A stretch of DNA of 64,000 bases from the NCBI RefSeq assembly GCF_000010345.1, contig NC_009663.1, positions 1,922,001 through 1,986,000 on the forward strand, in the 5' to 3' direction. The notes beneath the pieces are model-generated. The model saw only the letters and a list, made by a program, of their open reading frames with translations, did not search any database and was not told the origin of the DNA. Shown here piece by piece: positions 42,300-52,714 of the stretch (its first letter is position 1; the number at the start of each line of letters is the position of its first letter). A program made the translations under genes and the position numbers. Origin of the DNA: Sulfurovum sp. NBC37-1 (lineage in GTDB: Bacteria > Campylobacterota > Campylobacteria > Campylobacterales > Sulfurovaceae).

Positions 42300-44720
42300 T
42301 TATTTCACGAACACTTCCGACAAGACATCATCTACATTTGAAACAGCTATTATTTTGATATTATTCTTCACTTCATTGGGAATATCATCCAAATCACGTT
42401 CATAATTTTTTTGAGGAATAAGCGCTTTGGTCACCCCCGCTTTATATGCAGCAATGAGTTTTTCTTTCAGTCCGCCAATAGGAAGGACCTTGCCTGTCAG
42501 TGTCACTTCACCTGTCATTGCTACCCTATTGTCTACTTTTCTATTGCTCAGGATGGAGGCGATCGCTGTTACCATGGTAATACCCGCACTCGGACCATCC
42601 TTAGGGGTTGCACCTTCAGGTACATGTATGTGCAGGTCATAGCGTTTATACACTTCACTCGGATCGACAGGGATGCGTTCCTCTCTCTCTTTAGCCGTAT
42701 GCGGAATACATGACGACGGAATCGACAATTTCTTCTCATCGATGAGTATCTTCACGACAGAATGGGCGATACGCACTGATTCTTTCATGACATCACCCAG
42801 GCTTCCCGTGAGCTGAAGCATCCCCTTCCCTTTGATCTTGATGGCTTCGATTGTCAATACATCTCCGCCCACCGCTGTCCAGGCAAGACCGCTGACGACA
42901 CCTACCTGCGGCTTTTTGTCTACCAGCGAAATCTCAAATACCTTCTTGTCTGTAAAGTGTTCCAAATTCTTCTTTGTCACGGCAATATGGTCTTTATTTG
43001 CATCTTCAAGCAACATACGTGCACTTTTTCTCATCAGTCCAGCAATACGGCGGCGTAGGTTTCTTACCCCCGCCTCTCTGGTGTACTCATCTATGAGTAT
43101 TTTTAGAGCCTTGTCCGAAATCGAGAATTCCCTACGTTTGAGCGCATGCTTCTTCAGCTCCTGCGGTATCAGGTAGCGTTTGGCGATTTCGAATTTCTCT
43201 TTTGGCGTATACGAGTTCAACCCAATGAACTCCATTCTATCACGAAGAGGCGCAGGAATGCGTCCCACATCATTGGCAGTAGCAATAAAAATGGCTTTGC
43301 TCAGGTCAATGTTGAAATTCAGGTAGTAATCCCTATATTTACTGTTCTGTTCGGGATCGAGTATCTCAAGTAGTGCCGCCGTCGGGTCTCCCCTCATACT
43401 GCGTCCTACCTTGTCTATCTCATCGAGCACGATCACCGGGTCCATGCTCTTGGCCTCAATGAGACCCTGGACCAGACGTCCCGGCATTGCGCCCACATAG
43501 GTCCTTCTGTGCCCTCGGAGTTCATTGACATCTTCAAGGCCACCCAATGCAATACGCACAAGCGGCCTGCTTAGTGCCGTGGCAATGGAATTCGCAAGAG
43601 AGGTCTTCCCTACACCCGGAGGTCCTGCAAAACAAAGTATGACACCCCCAGCTTCTTTCTGCTTGATCCCTCTAAGTTCCGCGAGTTCCCTCACAGAGAA
43701 GAATTCAACGATGCGCTCTTTGGGTTTTTCCAGAGAATAGTGGTCTTTGTCAAGTTCTTCAGCAACCTCTTTAACACTCAGGTTCTTTTTGGTCTCTTTC
43801 CCGAACGGCACTTCCAGTACCCATTCCAGATAGGACTGAAGTACATTGGCATCAGCAGAATCGGGATGCATCCTGGCAAGGCGGTCAAGCTGTTTGCTTA
43901 TCTCCTTGTAGGCATCCTCGTTGAGATGGGGTTTGAGTGACTCTACTTTTTCCCTGAAAGCGGCTATCTCCTCTTCGCGCTGCGTATCCATACCCAGCTC
44001 CTGCTGTATCTCTTTGAGCTGTTCTTTGAGGAAATATTCTTTATTCGTCTGTTCGATCTTGGTATGGACTTTCGTACGGATCTCCCTCTGCACCTTGGCA
44101 GACTCGATCTCGGAGGTCACAACATCGATGAGGCCGAGCAGCCGCTTCTCTATATCCGGCTCTATATATAGCACATAGGCGACCTCTTTGTCCAGTTTAA
44201 GCATGGAAGAGACAAGATCCGCGATGCGGTTTGGCTCATCATTCTCCTCGATGGTACGCACCAAGTCGGCAGGAAAGTGGCTGCTGAGAGAAGAGAGTAT
44301 CTTTATCTTGTCACGCAGCACACCCATAAGCGCATCGACTTTGAGCTGATCGTAGCCATCCTGTTTGACGATATCGATGACCGCTCTGTTGAACTCACCC
44401 TCTGCCGGTTCAATGATCTGGCCGCGTGCCAGGCCCTGAAAGAGTATTTTTACCCTGCCGTCTGGAATGTGTACTTTACGCATAATGGAACCGACCACCC
44501 CTACCCTGTACATCGCATCGAAATCACGACTTCCCTCTTTCCCCGGGATGGATGATGTTACAAAAAGAAGTGAATTGTTTTCCATCGCTTCGGTAGCGGC
44601 GTCGATATCTTTCTGGTCTGTCAAAAAAATAGGGCTGATCATAAACGGGTAAAGAAAGAGTTCATCCTCTACCACTATCGGCAATATGGCCGGGAAATCA
44701 TCATAATCGCTTAATTGCAT
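42300..44720 (-). CDS. lon: ATP-dependent protease Lon
   Basis: 806 residues: N-terminal substrate domain, AAA+ module (Walker A GPPGVGKTSLA, Walker B VIVLDEIDK) and a Ser-Lys protease domain (PKDGPSAGITM for the Ser; GKVLPIGGLKEKLIAAYKAG for the Lys). It degrades damaged and regulatory proteins. The ATG follows AAAAGGA. It lies 133 nt downstream of bamD. No HAIR site is seen upstream, unlike grpE-dnaK and htpG. Confidence 0.98.
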   Translation of the reverse strand: MQLSDYDDFPAILPIVVEDELFLYPFMISPIFLTDQKDIDAATEAMENNSLLFVTSSIPGKEGSRDFDAMYRVGVVGSIMRKVHIPDGRVKILFQGLARGQIIEPAEGEFNRAVIDIVKQDGYDQLKVDALMGVLRDKIKILSSLSSHFPADLVRTIEENDEPNRIADLVSSMLKLDKEVAYVLYIEPDIEKRLLGLIDVVTSEIESAKVQREIRTKVHTKIEQTNKEYFLKEQLKEIQQELGMDTQREEEIAAFREKVESLKPHLNEDAYKEISKQLDRLARMHPDSADANVLQSYLEWVLEVPFGKETKKNLSVKEVAEELDKDHYSLEKPKERIVEFFSVRELAELRGIKQKEAGGVILCFAGPPGVGKTSLANSIATALSRPLVRIALGGLEDVNELRGHRRTYVGAMPGRLVQGLIEAKSMDPVIVLDEIDKVGRSMRGDPTAALLEILDPEQNSKYRDYYLNFNIDLSKAIFIATANDVGRIPAPLRDRMEFIGLNSYTPKEKFEIAKRYLIPQELKKHALKRREFSISDKALKILIDEYTREAGVRNLRRRIAGLMRKSARMLLEDANKDHIAVTKKNLEHFTDKKVFEISLVDKKPQVGVVSGLAWTAVGGDVLTIEAIKIKGKGMLQLTGSLGDVMKESVRIAHSVVKILIDEKKLSIPSSCIPHTAKEREERIPVDPSEVYKRYDLHIHVPEGATPKDGPSAGITMVTAIASILSNRKVDNRVAMTGEVTLTGKVLPIGGLKEKLIAAYKAGVTKALIPQKNYERDLDDIPNEVKNNIKIIAVSNVDDVLSEVFVK

Positions 44721-44853
44721 AATTGGTTTTTCCTTTTGAAAATTGGTTAAATTATTTCTTTGTAAAAGTTTATCAACAGTAGATTAACATCCGATAATTG
44801 ACCGATGTCGAATTGTTTCCATCCAGGTAAAGATACCTGGACCATCTTTTTTC

Positions 44854-45504
44854 TTAGTCGAAGATCTTTCCGATAAAACCTTTTTCGGGCGGGGTAATAT
44901 CTGCCATCTCTACAACAGACCCTTTGTTCTTTTCTCTGTATATCTTTGCCGCTTCTGGCTTACCTGTCCTTTCATACAGCGCTGCAATATTCTCGTTCAA
45001 CAGATACTGAGCCATGTGCAGTCTGACCAAAATGGTCTTGACCAGCGGCGTATAGGTAGATCCGGGATAGCGCAATAGGTAGGTACCTGCACCATTGATA
45101 CTGTCCATGATGAGTTTCTGGTCCTTATAAACATCTTTGATACCGAGGAAAGCCGCTTTGAGCTTCATGTATTCGATGTATTCACGGTTCTTCTCACCAC
45201 CGAAACGCTTGTTGTATTCATCAAGGTAATAGCCTGCAAGCAGGTACTCTTCATTATCCATGTGTGCGACGGCAAGCATCATCATCGCTGTTTGCATCAG
45301 TGGAGAACGCATATGCTCACTTTTAAGTGAAATATAGTAAGCATCCGCTTTATCCATATTTCCTGCAGCGATACTGTTTCCTATCTGTTGATACCAGTAG
45401 AGTGCCGGTTTGTTGAACTCAGCCACATCGTCATCATCTTTGGAACATCCCACGAACAGAAACGCTACAGCAATTCCTAGCAACAGACTTTTTTTAAAAT
45501 TCAT
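44854..45504 (-). CDS. bamD: Outer-membrane assembly lipoprotein BamD
   Basis: 216 residues: a lipoprotein signal with lipobox FVGC (Cys about 20), then five TPR-like helical pairs (ALYWYQQIGNSIAAGNMDKADAYY, HMDNEEYLLAGYYLDEYNKRFGG, LRYPGSTYTPLVKTIL). It is part of the BAM complex with BamA. The ATG at 45504 is chosen for its lipoprotein signal; the frame upstream to 45588 lacks support. It is likely transcribed with lon. Confidence 0.9.
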   Translation of the reverse strand: MNFKKSLLLGIAVAFLFVGCSKDDDDVAEFNKPALYWYQQIGNSIAAGNMDKADAYYISLKSEHMRSPLMQTAMMMLAVAHMDNEEYLLAGYYLDEYNKRFGGEKNREYIEYMKLKAAFLGIKDVYKDQKLIMDSINGAGTYLLRYPGSTYTPLVKTILVRLHMAQYLLNENIAALYERTGKPEAAKIYREKNKGSVVEMADITPPEKGFIGKIFD

Positions 45505-45661
45505 ACTTACCCCATCATAGTTGTTATATTTAATATCATATCCCAAAATATGTAAAAAACGTATTAGGTGAGGCAATAATGTCATCAAATTTTATATTTT
45601 AATAAATCGATCCACAGGATCGGGGAATTATTCCCGACATAGATTAAAAAGGATAGATGGA

Positions 45662-45766
45662 ATGCAAAAAGAACATATTTTAGCCTACTTTGCTGATCTA
45701 AAAAGTGAATTGACGGAAAGCAGGATCGAAAAAATAGGTCTTTTTAGAAGCGACACTAAAGATTGA
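45662..45766 (+). pseudogene. Remnant of an MNT nucleotidyltransferase antitoxin
   Basis: 34 codons from an ATG after AAAGGA: an opening helix (MQKEHILAYFADLKSEL) and then RIEKIGLFRSDTKD before a stop. MNT antitoxins have the motif G-L-F-G-S-Y-A-R here; the Gly-Ser is altered and the rest of the fold, including the catalytic Asp residues, is gone. Only the N-terminal fifth remains. It abuts the HEPN remnant, as in intact mntA-hepT pairs. Confidence 0.65.
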
Positions 45767-46128
45767 AGACCATATTAAAAAAGATCGATTTTATTGAAGC
45801 TGTCTGCAAAGAAGATGGGTCCGTTACCAATGCTCTATCCGACAAAAAATGCTCAAGAGTATCCATTTTGATGCATCTCACCTCTATAGCTGAAGAATTC
45901 AATAAACTTTCAGAAGATGCAGAGTAAGAAATTTTGAGTAAATTCGATAAAAATGATTTAAAGGGAAGTTATATTACCCACGATTATATAGATGAAAACC
46001 TGAGTATCATTGAACATATCATCCGAGACAAACTTCCAAAATCAAAAGTATTATCAAGAAACTACTTTTTCCACTTGACAAAGTTGCTAAAGCCCAAAAA
46101 GAAGATCCGATCGGTGACGGAAGTGTAG
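45763..46128 (+). pseudogene. Remnant of a HEPN/HepT (DUF86) toxin
   Basis: From a TTG at 45763 the frame reads like a DUF86 protein (ILKKIDFIEAVCKEDGSVTNAL, RVSILMHLTSIAEEFNKL) but meets an in-frame TAA at 45925. After it the same frame continues (EILSKFDKNDLKGSYITHDYI...LSIIEHIIRDKLPK). The catalytic R-N-x-x-A-H motif is damaged: the Arg-Asn before HDY is missing. The toxin is therefore dead, and a TTG in the second half could at most give a fragment. Confidence 0.7.
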
Positions 46129-46267
46129 ACAATAATCTTTAATACTATCTTCAAGGAGCAGACAGTTTATACCCAACACTTTGACACCGAATATCAAATA
46201 CTATAAAAATTGCTTATTTTATATTTATTTTATCTTAGACATGTTATCCTTAAATATTAAAGTATGA

Positions 46268-46358
46268 TACGATGAAAAGCCAAACCTGCTGTGAAAGCAG
46301 GAGCGGAAAGTTGTGGGTCTTCATTTTGAAGACAGCCAGACTGCCAAGCGTAAGCCAT
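46268..46358 (+). ncRNA. Cyclic-di-GMP-I (GEMM) type riboswitch
   Basis: The leader of the giant-protein operon has the GEMM order of elements: CCAAACC, a hairpin CCTGC/GCAGG with a GUGAAA loop, the linker AGCGGAAAG, then a second hairpin opening GGGTCTTC and closing GAAGAC followed by AGCCAGACTGCC. This matches the GGGUC...GACAGCC...UGCC part of the consensus. The outer P1 pairing is weaker than usual. A CTCAG/CTGAG hairpin (46397-46414) follows before the ribosome site and could be the expression platform. The downstream genes are surface and pilin genes, as expected for c-di-GMP control. Confidence 0.75.
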
Positions 46359-46429
46359 AACATTTATGTCATCTTTTGATATACATACGAATTTCACTCA
46401 GTGACGACTGAGTATAGAAGGTGTTACTT

Positions 46430-49400
46430 ATGAAAAATTTGAATTTTATTTTTAAGATATTGTTATTTCTATTTATATTTATTTCTTTTGGAAATGCTGG
46501 GTGGATAAAATCAGGTACTACTGAATGGAGAACAGATCCAAGTCCTTACAACAATAATGATGACTCAACCATGGATGCTGGAATCAGCGGTGCTACACAA
46601 ATTGAAGTAACGATAACTGGTAGTATTGAATATCAGGCATCTTGCGGTTATGATTATGTGCAAATTACCGAAAGCACTGGAGCACACACTGTTCTTAAAA
46701 CATACTGTGGGTCAGGTATTAACGATACATTCACAGTAAATGCCCCTACTATTCGACTAGTATTTCATTCAGATGTAAGCGTAGTAGATACTGGTGTTAT
46801 TGTCACCATTAGAGACACTTCCCCAAATAGAGCCCCCACAGCGAATGACATTACTGCAATAACACATAAAAACGCACCTATTACTATTACACTTATTGGA
46901 TCTGACCCAGATAATAACCCTATAACATATGGTATCGTAACAGGGCCTACAAATGGTTCATTAAATGGTACGGATCCAAGTCTACTCTATACGCCAGATG
47001 CTAATTACACTGGACCTGATTCTTTCACTTACCAAGTATGTGATAATCAGGCTCCTATTTTGTGCGATACTGCAGATGTAAATATTACAGTGACAGAGAA
47101 TCATCCACCTATTGCCAATGATAAAAACTATACAGTGGTAGAAGGTGGAACAATTTTGGGCAATGCAATGTTAGATGATCCTGCAGACTATGATCCTGAT
47201 CCTGTTGATTTTCTTGCAGTTAGTTGGCATTCAGGATTAAGTGATCCCTCAGCAGCAAGTACTTTTACTGGTCCAGATACGACTGGTATATTTATATTTA
47301 CAGCCAGTGTAGGATACGCATCCAACCCAAACAATCCTGTAACTTTTGATTATAATGTTACTGATGGATATGGTGGTGTAGATACAGCAACTGTCACCAT
47401 TAATATTGTAGCGCCAGAAGCTGATCTGGGTATACTAAAATCCGCTCCTGGTGAAGTCGATACAAATAGTCCAATGAGCTATACACTTACTGTGGAAAAT
47501 GATAGCAGCAGCATTTCAGATGCCCAAAATGTCATTGTCGAAGATGTACTGCCTGCAGGTATGCTTTACAATGGGTCTACTGCTCCGTCAGGATGGACAT
47601 GTTCCCTCTCCGCCGGTACCATTACCTGCAGCACAGCTATTTTGCACCCTGGAGAGAATGCGACTATTACCATCAATGGTTTGGCCCCCGCTGTGGGTGG
47701 GGATATCAACAATACAGCCGTAATCTCTTCGGATACACCTGATCCAGATACATCAAATAACACATCCAATATAGTAACAACCACTGTCAAAAAAGTATTA
47801 GCAGATGTTGCAATTACCAAAAGTGCATCACCCAATCCTGTTATTACAGCCAGTCCTCTCGATTATACGCTCACTGTACAGAACATCGGCTCAGGCGATG
47901 CAGGAAATGTTCAGGTTCTCGACAGCCTGCCTTCCGAGTTGCACTTTGTCTCGATCGATGGCGGATCGGACTGGAGTTGTAGCCAGGGGCAACTGATTGT
48001 CTGTGACTACATTGCCAACAGTGGGAAATTGGCATCAGGCAACACTGCTGCGAACATCAATATTCGAGTCACAACCCCTGCAGATGTAGACGACTATAAC
48101 ATTACCAACACTGCTGCGGTCTCTACTTCTACACAAGATACCAATACTACCAACAATACCGATGAAGCAACCGTGACCGTCAATAGTGGTACCAACACAG
48201 GAGCAGACTTTCCATTGACAAAATATCTCCAGTACAACCTCTTTGGTGATATGAAGCTCATCGGTAATGCCAACGTCAACAAACCTTCCAGTGATGCAGA
48301 TCAGAACTATAATGATAATATAGACATGAAGTATGTTGACGATGATGGTGACTCCAGTACCTTCAACTCCTCTTTTTCAACCTTGAACCTTTCCCCTTCA
48401 TACAAAATAGTTTGGGCGGGTCTCTTCTGGGAAGGGCATATTTGTAGTAATAACTCAAATGGCACCGGCAATGGAAACGGTACAGGATGCGACTGGCACC
48501 ACTCAAACTACAACAGCTTCAATGAAGCCAAAGACCATCTTGACGTAATTAAACTGAAAACACCCAATAGGAGCGACTATATCGATATTACCGCCAATAA
48601 CCTGAATATCATTGAAAGGAACAGTGTAGATTGGAACTATGCCGCTTTTGCAGACATTACACACCTGCTTGATGAGAATGAGTTCGGCGCCTATGGTGTT
48701 GCCAATATTATATTGACAGAAGGAGTAAAAAGTAACGGTGGTAACTATGGTGGATGGAGTATACTTGCGATCTATGAAGATCCCTCCAAAACACTGCATT
48801 TTAAAAATATTTCGGTATTTAAGGGATTCCAATATATTACAAGCAATGATAATCCTATTGATATTAACGGTTTCGTTACTCCGTTAAGTGGTCCTGTCAC
48901 CGCATCAATTGCGCTCTTTGCCGGTGACGGTGACCCTGTTGTAGGTGGTGTTGCCCGTATGCGTGTCAAAAAAACTTCAACATATAGTCCTATAGGAGAC
49001 TCAGTTATCAATCCGACAGACAACCTGCTCAACAGTACCATCGCTGAATTTGGAACGCCTATCAACAGCGGTGTCACCAAAACTTATGGTGTCGATGCCG
49101 ACCGTGTCGATGTCAGCAGCTTTATGGACAACGATCAGCATGATACACGCTTCTATTTTGACGTTTCGACACCAAGCGGCGGTGTGGACTGGTACTCCCT
49201 TACCATGTTTGCATTTGCTACTGATCTGACCACACCAGTAATCGACGATATCAACAAAAGTGCACAAATCAGAGATAATAATGGTACACTTAGACCTGCC
49301 GGTCCAGGTGAAGAAATATATCCCAACTCGGAACTTATCTACACCCTTAAATTTGAAAATAGCGGAGAAGAAATTGCCGAACAGCTTGAAATTTTTGATG

Positions 49401-52012
49401 ATTTCGATTTTGATTCTTTAACCCCGGCTCTGGACTTAAGCAATTTTGACCTCTCTCAGATCAAACTCTCCGAGCCAAACAGTGCAACTTGGCAGACAAA
49501 TCCAAACTGTGGGTTCAATGCAGGACAGAGACGTGTATGGTGTAAAATTCCACAGGTATTTATTGGCGACAAGTATACAATGCAGTTTGCAGTAAGAATC
49601 AGAAATGATCTAAGGAATATAGAAGATGAAAATGCAACCAATACTGCCTACGCAACCTACAAAAATGCTACAACCGATGAGTATGTTATACTGGTCAGTA
49701 ATGCACACGGAAACTTTGGAGGGAAAAGTAATACCTACAATGCCGGTGTACTTACTATTCCTACTGGATGGGTGTATGGTGCCGTCGGTATGGATGCCAT
49801 AAACGATGACTACCCCTATGCGGCAGATAACAATATTACAACTAAAATAGTCAATAAGTCATTCAAACTTAAACTCGTTCACCTTGATATCTCTGGGTAT
49901 CAATCTGCCTTTACCGGGCCTACGTTCAATATGCCTGTTTTCTTAACTCTCTGGAATGATGACAGTGTCCGGCTAACACCTGAGGGTAATCCTGTACCTG
50001 AATTCTCAAATGGCGAGTCTGAGATTACTGCTTCCGGATTGAACCTGGAAAGAGCACATCAAAGTGACTGGATCAAAATGCACTTTATCGACTGGAATTC
50101 ACTTGACTGGGGCAATTACAATGGTAACTGTATACAGCATAGTACAACTTCAGGGAATTACAAAGGCATACCTCAGTGTCTAAACTCTGATGGAAAACTA
50201 GCAGATCTTTTCCCGGCTGACAAATACCCCCGTGTACATAATATCTGCCTTGGCAATGCACTTAGCCTTAGTGGAAATCAAGTGCCAGCTTGTAGTCCAC
50301 AAGCATATGCAGGCTGGAGTGTAAACTCTGCCAAACATATTCAACCTGAAAAATATAATCATGTTTATGGATGTCTTCATTGTTTGACAGATTCCAACAC
50401 TACCTTTATCAGCAGATCATCCGATGATTTTGCTGCACGTCCAGAAGAGTTCAGCATTAGTTCAACTAATACTTCCTACCCGGATTTGCTACGCTCCGGA
50501 CAAGAGTACAATTTGACCATTCATGCAGAAGATGGACTAGATAACGATACTGCTAACTACGATCGCATAAGCAGTGATATTAATCTGAGTGCCTCCCTTT
50601 ATCTTTCTGATGGCACACAGGACAGCACAGGATCGATGCATGGAACTGCACAAAAAACTTCTCCAAGCGACTGGAACATTACAAATGGTGTTTCTCAAGT
50701 TCAAGACACAACAAGTACAGATGTTGTAGGATTTTCATTTGATGACGTGGGTGACGTTACTATAAATATCCGTGATCTTACCTGGTCTGCAACAGATGAG
50801 GATGATACGCCATACGACTGCAATATAACAACAACAACCATTGCAAATGGAGAGACTAAGGCTATTGAAGGAGGAGCGTATATCTGTGGCGAAACCCCAA
50901 AACTTACATTTATACCCCACCACTTTACCCTTAGCGGTGTGCACCTCAACAATCATGCACAAAAAGGATTTACCTACCTCTCCAATGATCTCAATATGTC
51001 TGCTCATGTAGAAGTTACTATCTCCGCGATGAATGCGCTAGAAGGAGTAACTACAAATTTCCGTAAAGACAATGGATATTATGAACATGCTGTCAACGTT
51101 AGCATGAGGGTCACTGACTGGAACCCATTATTACCTGTGACGACACGACATCCTCTCAATAACTCTGTACGTATTCATGATATTAATCAGACATTGGCCG
51201 GAGCTCAGATTCCGGCAAAGCTCCTTGGTTTTGGAGGAACCGATGCAAACGGTACACATATCATTGACGTAAATGAGAGCGATGAAACACAAAAACTGAT
51301 GTTCAATTATTCACGCAACAACAACGAACCAATTAATCCGTTTGAAGTACCGGGTACCGACATAAATCTTACGGTTATCTCTAACTATAGCGGTACTGCT
51401 CCTGAAGGAAGTGCAACAATCACTGGCACTAATTTAGCCGATGCCAATGCAACTTTTCTCTTTGGTAGGACAAAATCATCCAAGTTCTTCTATGACGATG
51501 TAACTGGCAGCAGCCAGAAAACACCTATTTCCATTGTCGTATATTGCGACAAATGGCCAACAAGTGCTGCAAACTGCCCGGGAGTTGACCTTGTATACGG
51601 GTCAACAAATGAAAATAAATGGTGGCTCTCCACCGGCCATGACATGACAGATAATGATGGAAACATTACATTAACTGTCAGTTCAAGTGCTGGTAGTCTA
51701 AATACACCTAATGTCAATATCATTTCAGCAACTAATGATGGTACAGACAACAACATCATTGTAAATTATCCTCTAAACAGTACTCGCCCTTATATTGTAG
51801 ATATAGACCTTGTTACCACAAACCCGACAGATACAAGTTCCTGGCTTATATACAATCCAGACTCTACTATATCAGCTTCTTCTCCATTCTACAGAGTACG
51901 GTTTATCGGTACGGGTGGTGGTAATTGGAGTACTACAGGAAATTTACCTGGTGTGGGAAGTGTTGTAGACGACAATGTAAGCAGGAATAAATCCAACAGG
52001 GTGGAGTGGTAA
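46430..52012 (+). CDS. Giant secreted MshQ-like adhesin with CUB-like, Ig-like and DUF11 domains
   Basis: 1860 residues. A signal peptide ends near GNA (residue 23). Then come a CUB-like domain with two Cys (about 24-130), two cadherin/Ig-like repeats (ANDITAITHKNAPITITLIG; ANDKNYTVVEGG), two DUF11 repeats (starting ADLGILKSAPGEVDTNSP and ADVAITKSASPNPVITASP), a large middle domain, a third DUF11-like segment near 950 and, from about 1330, an MshQ/DUF6701-like C-terminal region (FAARPEEFSISS...CGETPKLTFIPHHFTL). It ends NRVEW. It is probably exported and displayed with the pilins encoded just downstream; a tip adhesin role is inferred. Thr/Asn-rich composition differs from neighbouring genes. 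Confidence 0.8.
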   Translation: MKNLNFIFKILLFLFIFISFGNAGWIKSGTTEWRTDPSPYNNNDDSTMDAGISGATQIEVTITGSIEYQASCGYDYVQITESTGAHTVLKTYCGSGINDTFTVNAPTIRLVFHSDVSVVDTGVIVTIRDTSPNRAPTANDITAITHKNAPITITLIGSDPDNNPITYGIVTGPTNGSLNGTDPSLLYTPDANYTGPDSFTYQVCDNQAPILCDTADVNITVTENHPPIANDKNYTVVEGGTILGNAMLDDPADYDPDPVDFLAVSWHSGLSDPSAASTFTGPDTTGIFIFTASVGYASNPNNPVTFDYNVTDGYGGVDTATVTINIVAPEADLGILKSAPGEVDTNSPMSYTLTVENDSSSISDAQNVIVEDVLPAGMLYNGSTAPSGWTCSLSAGTITCSTAILHPGENATITINGLAPAVGGDINNTAVISSDTPDPDTSNNTSNIVTTTVKKVLADVAITKSASPNPVITASPLDYTLTVQNIGSGDAGNVQVLDSLPSELHFVSIDGGSDWSCSQGQLIVCDYIANSGKLASGNTAANINIRVTTPADVDDYNITNTAAVSTSTQDTNTTNNTDEATVTVNSGTNTGADFPLTKYLQYNLFGDMKLIGNANVNKPSSDADQNYNDNIDMKYVDDDGDSSTFNSSFSTLNLSPSYKIVWAGLFWEGHICSNNSNGTGNGNGTGCDWHHSNYNSFNEAKDHLDVIKLKTPNRSDYIDITANNLNIIERNSVDWNYAAFADITHLLDENEFGAYGVANIILTEGVKSNGGNYGGWSILAIYEDPSKTLHFKNISVFKGFQYITSNDNPIDINGFVTPLSGPVTASIALFAGDGDPVVGGVARMRVKKTSTYSPIGDSVINPTDNLLNSTIAEFGTPINSGVTKTYGVDADRVDVSSFMDNDQHDTRFYFDVSTPSGGVDWYSLTMFAFATDLTTPVIDDINKSAQIRDNNGTLRPAGPGEEIYPNSELIYTLKFENSGEEIAEQLEIFDDFDFDSLTPALDLSNFDLSQIKLSEPNSATWQTNPNCGFNAGQRRVWCKIPQVFIGDKYTMQFAVRIRNDLRNIEDENATNTAYATYKNATTDEYVILVSNAHGNFGGKSNTYNAGVLTIPTGWVYGAVGMDAINDDYPYAADNNITTKIVNKSFKLKLVHLDISGYQSAFTGPTFNMPVFLTLWNDDSVRLTPEGNPVPEFSNGESEITASGLNLERAHQSDWIKMHFIDWNSLDWGNYNGNCIQHSTTSGNYKGIPQCLNSDGKLADLFPADKYPRVHNICLGNALSLSGNQVPACSPQAYAGWSVNSAKHIQPEKYNHVYGCLHCLTDSNTTFISRSSDDFAARPEEFSISSTNTSYPDLLRSGQEYNLTIHAEDGLDNDTANYDRISSDINLSASLYLSDGTQDSTGSMHGTAQKTSPSDWNITNGVSQVQDTTSTDVVGFSFDDVGDVTINIRDLTWSATDEDDTPYDCNITTTTIANGETKAIEGGAYICGETPKLTFIPHHFTLSGVHLNNHAQKGFTYLSNDLNMSAHVEVTISAMNALEGVTTNFRKDNGYYEHAVNVSMRVTDWNPLLPVTTRHPLNNSVRIHDINQTLAGAQIPAKLLGFGGTDANGTHIIDVNESDETQKLMFNYSRNNNEPINPFEVPGTDINLTVISNYSGTAPEGSATITGTNLADANATFLFGRTKSSKFFYDDVTGSSQKTPISIVVYCDKWPTSAANCPGVDLVYGSTNENKWWLSTGHDMTDNDGNITLTVSSSAGSLNTPNVNIISATNDGTDNNIIVNYPLNSTRPYIVDIDLVTTNPTDTSSWLIYNPDSTISASSPFYRVRFIGTGGGNWSTTGNLPGVGSVVDDNVSRNKSNRVEW

Positions 52013-52714
52013 ATGAAAATAACATATTTTACACCTGCCATTGCTATGATAGAGCTTATCTTTGCCATTGTCATTATGGGGATCGTATTGATGTCGGCCC
52101 CTATGCTCATTAGCACTGCCCAAAAAAGTACCACTGTAGTACTGCAACAAGAGGGTGTTAACCAGGCAGTATCGAGAATTACGATGATACTTACCTATGC
52201 CTGGGATGAAAATGACACAAATAGTTCGTGCATACCTCCTGTTTTACACGTAACAAATGGAGATAGTGAACTGGATCCCATGGCAACAGATCCAAGTAGG
52301 CGAATCGGTGTTCCGTTGACTTCCACAACACGCAAATTTAACACCTGCTTGAATGATCTCAACGCTTCGGTGATAGGAATGGACCTTGGTGACACTATAA
52401 AAGATGATATAGATGACTTTGGGAATACCGCTCTTTCAACCATACAAAATGCCGGAGGTAGATACATTGGGAAAGACCATGTTGATATAAATACTACTAT
52501 TACTTATGGTTCAGATACTGTCACCTACAGTAATGGTGGAGCTACACCTATCAGCTTCATACCATCTCCCGGTGCTGCAACCAGCAATGTTAAAAATATA
52601 GATGTCAATGTAACAACTTTTCCAAGTGATGCGGAACTTAAAAGCTCCATCGTGATGCATGCATTTAGCTGTAATATAGGCGGTATAGGCTATGAAATGA
52701 GGATACTTCCATGA
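52013..52714 (+). CDS. Prepilin-like protein 1
   Basis: 233 residues. A short leader (MKITYFTPA) precedes IAMIELIFAIVIMGIVL, so cleavage after Ala puts Glu at +5 of the mature hydrophobic helix. The rest is a globular domain with two or three cysteines. It starts immediately after the giant gene's stop. Its family cannot be narrowed beyond type IV pilin/pseudopilin; by order and size it resembles the minor pilins found next to MshQ-like proteins. Confidence 0.85.
   Translation: MKITYFTPAIAMIELIFAIVIMGIVLMSAPMLISTAQKSTTVVLQQEGVNQAVSRITMILTYAWDENDTNSSCIPPVLHVTNGDSELDPMATDPSRRIGVPLTSTTRKFNTCLNDLNASVIGMDLGDTIKDDIDDFGNTALSTIQNAGGRYIGKDHVDINTTITYGSDTVTYSNGGATPISFIPSPGAATSNVKNIDVNVTTFPSDAELKSSIVMHAFSCNIGGIGYEMRILP

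Noticed and set aside
45934-46128. Independent 64-residue gene from the TTG at 45934
   Set aside because: It is the second half of the HEPN pseudogene in the same frame after one stop codon; no ribosome site.
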